Positions 7,325 through 9,280 of a stretch of DNA of 9,280 bases are shown one piece after another (the first letter of the stretch is position 1; each line of letters opens with the position of its first letter). The stretch is from an uncultured Pseudomonadota bacterium (GTDB lineage: Bacteria; Pseudomonadota; Gammaproteobacteria; Burkholderiales; Eutrophovitaceae). The stretch covers positions 1 through 9,280 of the forward strand of contig CAJXPC010000051.1 in NCBI GenBank assembly GCA_913057845.1, written 5' to 3'. The translations under genes were made by a program, and so were the position numbers. The notes beneath the pieces were generated by a model. The model was not told where the DNA came from and did not search any database. It was given only the letters and a program-made list of their open reading frames with translations.

Positions 7325-7990
7325 TTAAACTCCTACTGAGGTGACGTGTTGAACAAAGATTCCCGGGGTAATCACATGCTCTGGATCTAAACTTCCCAAA
7401 GGAACAATTTCCTTAACCTGAGCAATTGTTGTAGCTGCAGCCATGGCCATGATCGGGCCGAAATTTCGTGCAGATTTCCTGTAAACCAAGTTACCCCAGC
7501 GGTCTCCCTTCAATGCTTTTATTAAGGCAATGTCGGCTTTAATCGGTAGTTCGAATACATATTTCTTGCCTGCAATTTCCCTAGTTTCTTTGCCATCCGC
7601 CAATATAGTGCCGTAGCCCGTTGGAGTAAAAACACCACCTAATCCTGCACCCGCAGCCTGAATTCGTATAGCAAGATTGCCCTGAGGAACTAACTCCAAC
7701 TCAATGCCCTTCTCACGATATAAAGTGTCAAAGTGCCATGAGTCGTGCTGCCTTGGAAAAGAGCAAATCATTTTTCGAACTCTCTTTTCTTTGATCAGCA
7801 ATGCCAATCCCATATCGCCATTGCCCGCATTGTTACTGACAATCGTCAAATCACGTGCACCATGTTCAATTAGTGCATCAATCAACTCGGCAGGTTGTCC
7901 AGCGGTTCCAAAACCACCAATCATGATGGTTGAACCATCTTTAACCTTTGATATTGCCTGTGCCATACTCAGGCTGGTTTTATCTATCAT
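7325..7990 (-). CDS. pcaI: 3-oxoadipate CoA-transferase, subunit A (alpha)
   Basis: This is the alpha subunit, which partners PcaJ. At 221 aa it has normal length. The CoA-binding glycine motif GGFGTAGQP covers residues 25-33. Further conserved blocks are SFPRQHDSWHFDTLYREKGI, ELELVPQGNLAIRIQAAGAG, GGVFTPTGYGT and DRWGNLVYRKSARNFGPIM. The SWHFD...REKGIELELVPQG form is closer to PcaI/CatI than to acetoacetate transferase alpha subunits as I know them. It is the first gene of the pcaIJFD unit. The ATG at 7990 follows a weak AGG-type ribosome site eight bases upstream. The 84-base gap to the regulator gene holds two hairpins, so this operon probably needs its own promoter near or within that gap, or depends on read-through. 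Confidence 0.93.
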   Translation of the reverse strand: MIDKTSLSMAQAISKVKDGSTIMIGGFGTAGQPAELIDALIEHGARDLTIVSNNAGNGDMGLALLIKEKRVRKMICSFPRQHDSWHFDTLYREKGIELELVPQGNLAIRIQAAGAGLGGVFTPTGYGTILADGKETREIAGKKYVFELPIKADIALIKALKGDRWGNLVYRKSARNFGPIMAMAAATTIAQVKEIVPLGSLDPEHVITPGIFVQHVTSVGV

Positions 7991-8001
7991 GTTGTCTACC
8001 T

Positions 8002-8041
8002 AAAAAGAAAGGCTGGGCTGACTCAATCACCGAATCAGCCC
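8002..8041 (-). terminator. Rho-independent terminator after the IclR regulator gene
   Basis: Read on the minus strand, GGGCTGATTC (8041-8032) pairs with GAGTCAGCCC (8024-8015) around a 7-base loop, giving a 10-bp stem with one U-G pair. AGCC and then TTTCTTTTT (8010-8002) follow. It begins 33 bases past the regulator stop and ends only 11 bases before the pcaI start codon, so it separates the regulator transcript from pcaIJFD, or attenuates read-through into it. Confidence 0.8.
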
Positions 8042-8045
8042 AAAA

Positions 8046-8061
8046 CGGTTCGCTCGAACCG
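8046..8061. repeat. Palindrome CGGTTCG/CGAACCG between the regulator and pcaI
   Basis: CGGTTCG (8046-8052) and CGAACCG (8055-8061) are perfect inverted arms separated by two bases. As RNA on the minus strand it would fold as a 6-bp stem with a 4-base loop, followed by TTTT (8045-8042), so it may be a first, weaker terminator. Alternatively its GTTCGA half-site makes it a candidate operator for the adjacent PcaR-like regulator. The sequence does not decide between these. Confidence 0.55.
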
Positions 8062-8074
8062 GAGGGCAAAAAGG

Positions 8075-8860
8075 TTACAGAACAGCCTGGATCAATGCTG
8101 CTGCACTGTTGAGAATCGGCATCACCTGCTGACGGGTTTCATACACATCCTGCGTACCAATTTTTACCGTGATACTCAGTGCGCCGACAATCATGGACTC
8201 TCGGTTTCGAACCAATACGGAAATGCTTCGCGTACCAGTCTCAATTTGTTGTTCAAGCAAACAATGACCATGCACACGAACATCCAAAATCTTGCGACGA
8301 ATATCATCAGGATTGGTATATGTAAAGGGAGTCAAGGCGTAGTAAGGACCATCATTGCTCAACCAACTCTCTATGCGATCATCCGGTAAGGTAGACATCA
8401 GCATCAGACCAGCGCTGTGTAGTCGCGGAGATACGCGTGAACCAAGCATCACATGGCTGTTGTGTTCCTGCATGTAACCACTTCGCCCTACAACGACTAG
8501 ATCATCGCCGTCCAGTACTGAAAAATACGACTCCGCCGACAACGCTTGACTAATGCGAACAAGAAATGGCTGAACAATTCGTGGCACCTTAGCGGACTCC
8601 ACGTAAGACCATCCCAAGCGCAACACACGTGGTGTGAGCCAAAACATGTGTCCATCACTTTCAAGATAGCCAAGATGTTCCAGTGTCAGCAAATGTCGCC
8701 GGGCAGCGCTTCGATGTAGACCTGTTCGGCGGGCTGCAGTTGAGGGGCTTAAGCGCTGACTCATATCGTCAAATGCCTCGATAATCTTCAGACCTTTTTC
8801 CAGGCCTGCTATCAAATCTTTGGGATTAATCTCTTTCGTACGTTCTTGTACGGCGTGCAT
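8075..8860 (-). CDS. pcaR: IclR-family transcriptional regulator, PcaR/PcaU-like
   Basis: This DNA-binding regulator probably controls the neighbouring beta-ketoadipate genes; PcaR and PcaU of other bacteria respond to 3-oxoadipate (or protocatechuate) in this role. At 261 aa it has the usual IclR length. An N-terminal winged helix-turn-helix spans about residues 16-80: GLEKGLKIIEAFDDMSQRL, then the helix pair SPSTAARRTGLHRSAARRHL (38-57), then GYLESDGHMFWLTPRVLRLG. This block is strongly PcaR/PcaU-like. The effector domain follows (about 93-261), with SVLDGDDLVVVGRS and TGTRSISVLVRN. It departs from the family at residues 147-156 (LHSAGLMLMS), where PcaR-type proteins commonly read CTSMGRVLLA or similar, so the effector could differ. 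The ATG at 8860 has AAGGAG seven bases before it. Family is certain, the exact role likely. Confidence 0.8.
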   Translation of the reverse strand: MHAVQERTKEINPKDLIAGLEKGLKIIEAFDDMSQRLSPSTAARRTGLHRSAARRHLLTLEHLGYLESDGHMFWLTPRVLRLGWSYVESAKVPRIVQPFLVRISQALSAESYFSVLDGDDLVVVGRSGYMQEHNSHVMLGSRVSPRLHSAGLMLMSTLPDDRIESWLSNDGPYYALTPFTYTNPDDIRRKILDVRVHGHCLLEQQIETGTRSISVLVRNRESMIVGALSITVKIGTQDVYETRQQVMPILNSAAALIQAVL

Positions 8861-8881
8861 GTCTTCTCTCCTTCAGTGCTG

Positions 8882-8897
8882 AATCGATTAGTCGATT
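8882..8897. promoter_or_regulatory. Inverted repeat in the benE-pcaR gap, candidate IclR-type operator
   Basis: AATCGA (8882-8887) and TCGATT (8892-8897) are perfect inverted arms around TTAG, within the 38-base gap before the regulator start. On the minus strand the core reads TCGACTAATCG. This is one base longer than TCGATAATCG, the core of the Pseudomonas putida PcaR site as I recall it. A role in autoregulation is inferred, not shown. Confidence 0.45.
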
Positions 8898-8898
8898 T

Positions 8899-9243
8899 CT
8901 AGTTGTTGAGTCGAAGTGGATTTTTAAGTAAGTGATAAGACAACAATCCAAATACCACCCCCCAAAATGCGGAACCGATACTTAGAAAATTCAAACCAGA
9001 TGCTGTTACCAATAGCGTGATCACTCCAGCCTCACTACCCTCTTTGCTCTGGAAGATACCTTCGGTATTACTCGCAATTGCACCGAGTAGGCCCAGGCCA
9101 GCGATCACTGCAATCAGAGCTCCGGGTAACGCTGTAAAAAGCATGGCCACTGAACCAGCCATGGCAGCACCGAGTCCATAAAACAATCCGTTCGCAACAC
9201 CGGCAACGTATCTTTTTTGAGGGTCAGGATGAGCATCTTTACC
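8899..9243 (-). CDS. benE: Benzoate/H+ symporter BenE, C-terminal part (truncated by contig end)
   Basis: This is the last ~115 residues of a BenE-family inner-membrane transporter, which in characterised members takes up benzoate with protons. Full BenE proteins are about 400 aa with some 12 membrane segments, so the N-terminal ~70% is missing off the contig. The remaining part holds family-typical blocks: FTALPGALIAVIAGLGLLGAI, then GVITLLVTASGLNFLSIGSAFWG, then a last hydrophobic segment before LLKNPLRLNN and the TAG stop. Genomic sequence begins at base 9243; the five codons to the right (VYKRQ, starting with GTG at 9258) are translated sequencing adapter, not protein. It lies 38 bases upstream of the PcaR-like regulator on the same strand and may be co-transcribed with it. 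Benzoate uptake fits the downstream pathway because benzoate is degraded through catechol and 3-oxoadipate. Confidence 0.87.
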   Translation of the reverse strand, partial: GKDAHPDPQKRYVAGVANGLFYGLGAAMAGSVAMLFTALPGALIAVIAGLGLLGAIASNTEGIFQSKEGSEAGVITLLVTASGLNFLSIGSAFWGVVFGLLSYHLLKNPLRLNN

Positions 9244-9280
9244 CTGTCTCTTATACACATCTCCGAGCCCACGAGACCTC
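9244..9280. other. Illumina Nextera transposase adapter left in the assembly (not genomic)
   Basis: Bases 9244-9262 are exactly the 19-bp Tn5 mosaic end CTGTCTCTTATACACATCT. Bases 9263-9277 are CCGAGCCCACGAGAC, the rest of the Nextera read-2 (i7 side) adapter. The final CTC (9278-9280) would be the first bases of the sample index. This is read-through into the library adapter that was not trimmed. It should be removed, and no gene should be called into it. Confidence 0.98.

Noticed and set aside
7704..8003. 99-codon plus-strand open frame opposite pcaI
   Set aside because: Shadow of pcaI running into the terminator region; it has no family resemblance and no independent start signals.
9244..9258. 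GTG start and N-terminal residues MYKRQ for the last gene
   Set aside because: These 15 bases are part of the Nextera mosaic end, so the start codon and residues are artefacts. The real gene continues beyond the contig.
9244..9262. Mosaic end read as a natural Tn5-type transposon terminus
   Set aside because: It is followed directly by the library adapter CCGAGCCCACGAGAC, which occurs in sequencing kits and not in natural transposons.
1..9280. CRISPR arrays, tRNA or rRNA genes, insertion sequences, phage or defence genes
   Set aside because: No regularly spaced repeats, no recognisable RNA genes and no transposase or integrase frames. Nearly all bases are accounted for by metabolic and transport genes.

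Overview
The window looks like one complete assembled contig of a Gram-negative bacterium, most likely a beta- or gammaproteobacterium (Pseudomonadota). This rests on a trimeric-type Gram-negative porin with a C-terminal Phe, an IclR regulator of the PcaR/PcaU type, and a Pseudomonadota-style pcaIJFD cluster. GC content is moderate, about 47% on the one stretch I counted by hand, and I see no compositional break between the two halves. I cannot name the genus. Both ends appear to be contig ends. The right end (9244-9280) is Illumina Nextera adapter sequence, not genomic DNA. The first ~57 bases at the left end do not encode the expected start of the first gene.

Left part, plus strand (1-3288): a tightly packed livHMGF set encodes the two permeases and two ATPases of a branched-chain-amino-acid-type (HAAT) ABC importer. 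The genes overlap or are separated by at most 12 bases. No periplasmic binding-protein gene is in the window; it would normally lie upstream, past the contig edge. A hairpin at 3308-3329 separates this operon from the convergent genes on the other strand and can serve both directions.

Right part, minus strand, read right to left: the C-terminal end of a BenE benzoate/H+ symporter (9243-8899), a PcaR-like IclR regulator (8860-8075), a terminator-like region with two hairpins (8061-8002), then pcaI, pcaJ, pcaF and pcaD (7990-4677) separated by 2-12 bases, and finally an outer-membrane porin (4522-3353) after a 154-base gap containing two strong inverted repeats.

Together, pcaD-pcaIJ-pcaF is the complete shared lower branch of the beta-ketoadipate pathway: 3-oxoadipate enol-lactone -> 3-oxoadipate -> 3-oxoadipyl-CoA -> succinyl-CoA + acetyl-CoA. 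The neighbouring porin (outer membrane), BenE (proton-driven inner-membrane uptake) and ABC importer suggest a locus for taking up and using benzoate-like aromatic acids. The role of the porin and ABC importer here is inferred from position only. The ring-cleavage genes (cat or pcaGHBC) are not in the window.

I found no clearly new biological system. The points most worth checking are the adapter remnant, which creates a false protein start; the anomalous left end of livH; TCGA-type inverted repeats in all three regulatory gaps of the aromatic cluster; and the possible aromatic substrate of the ABC transporter.
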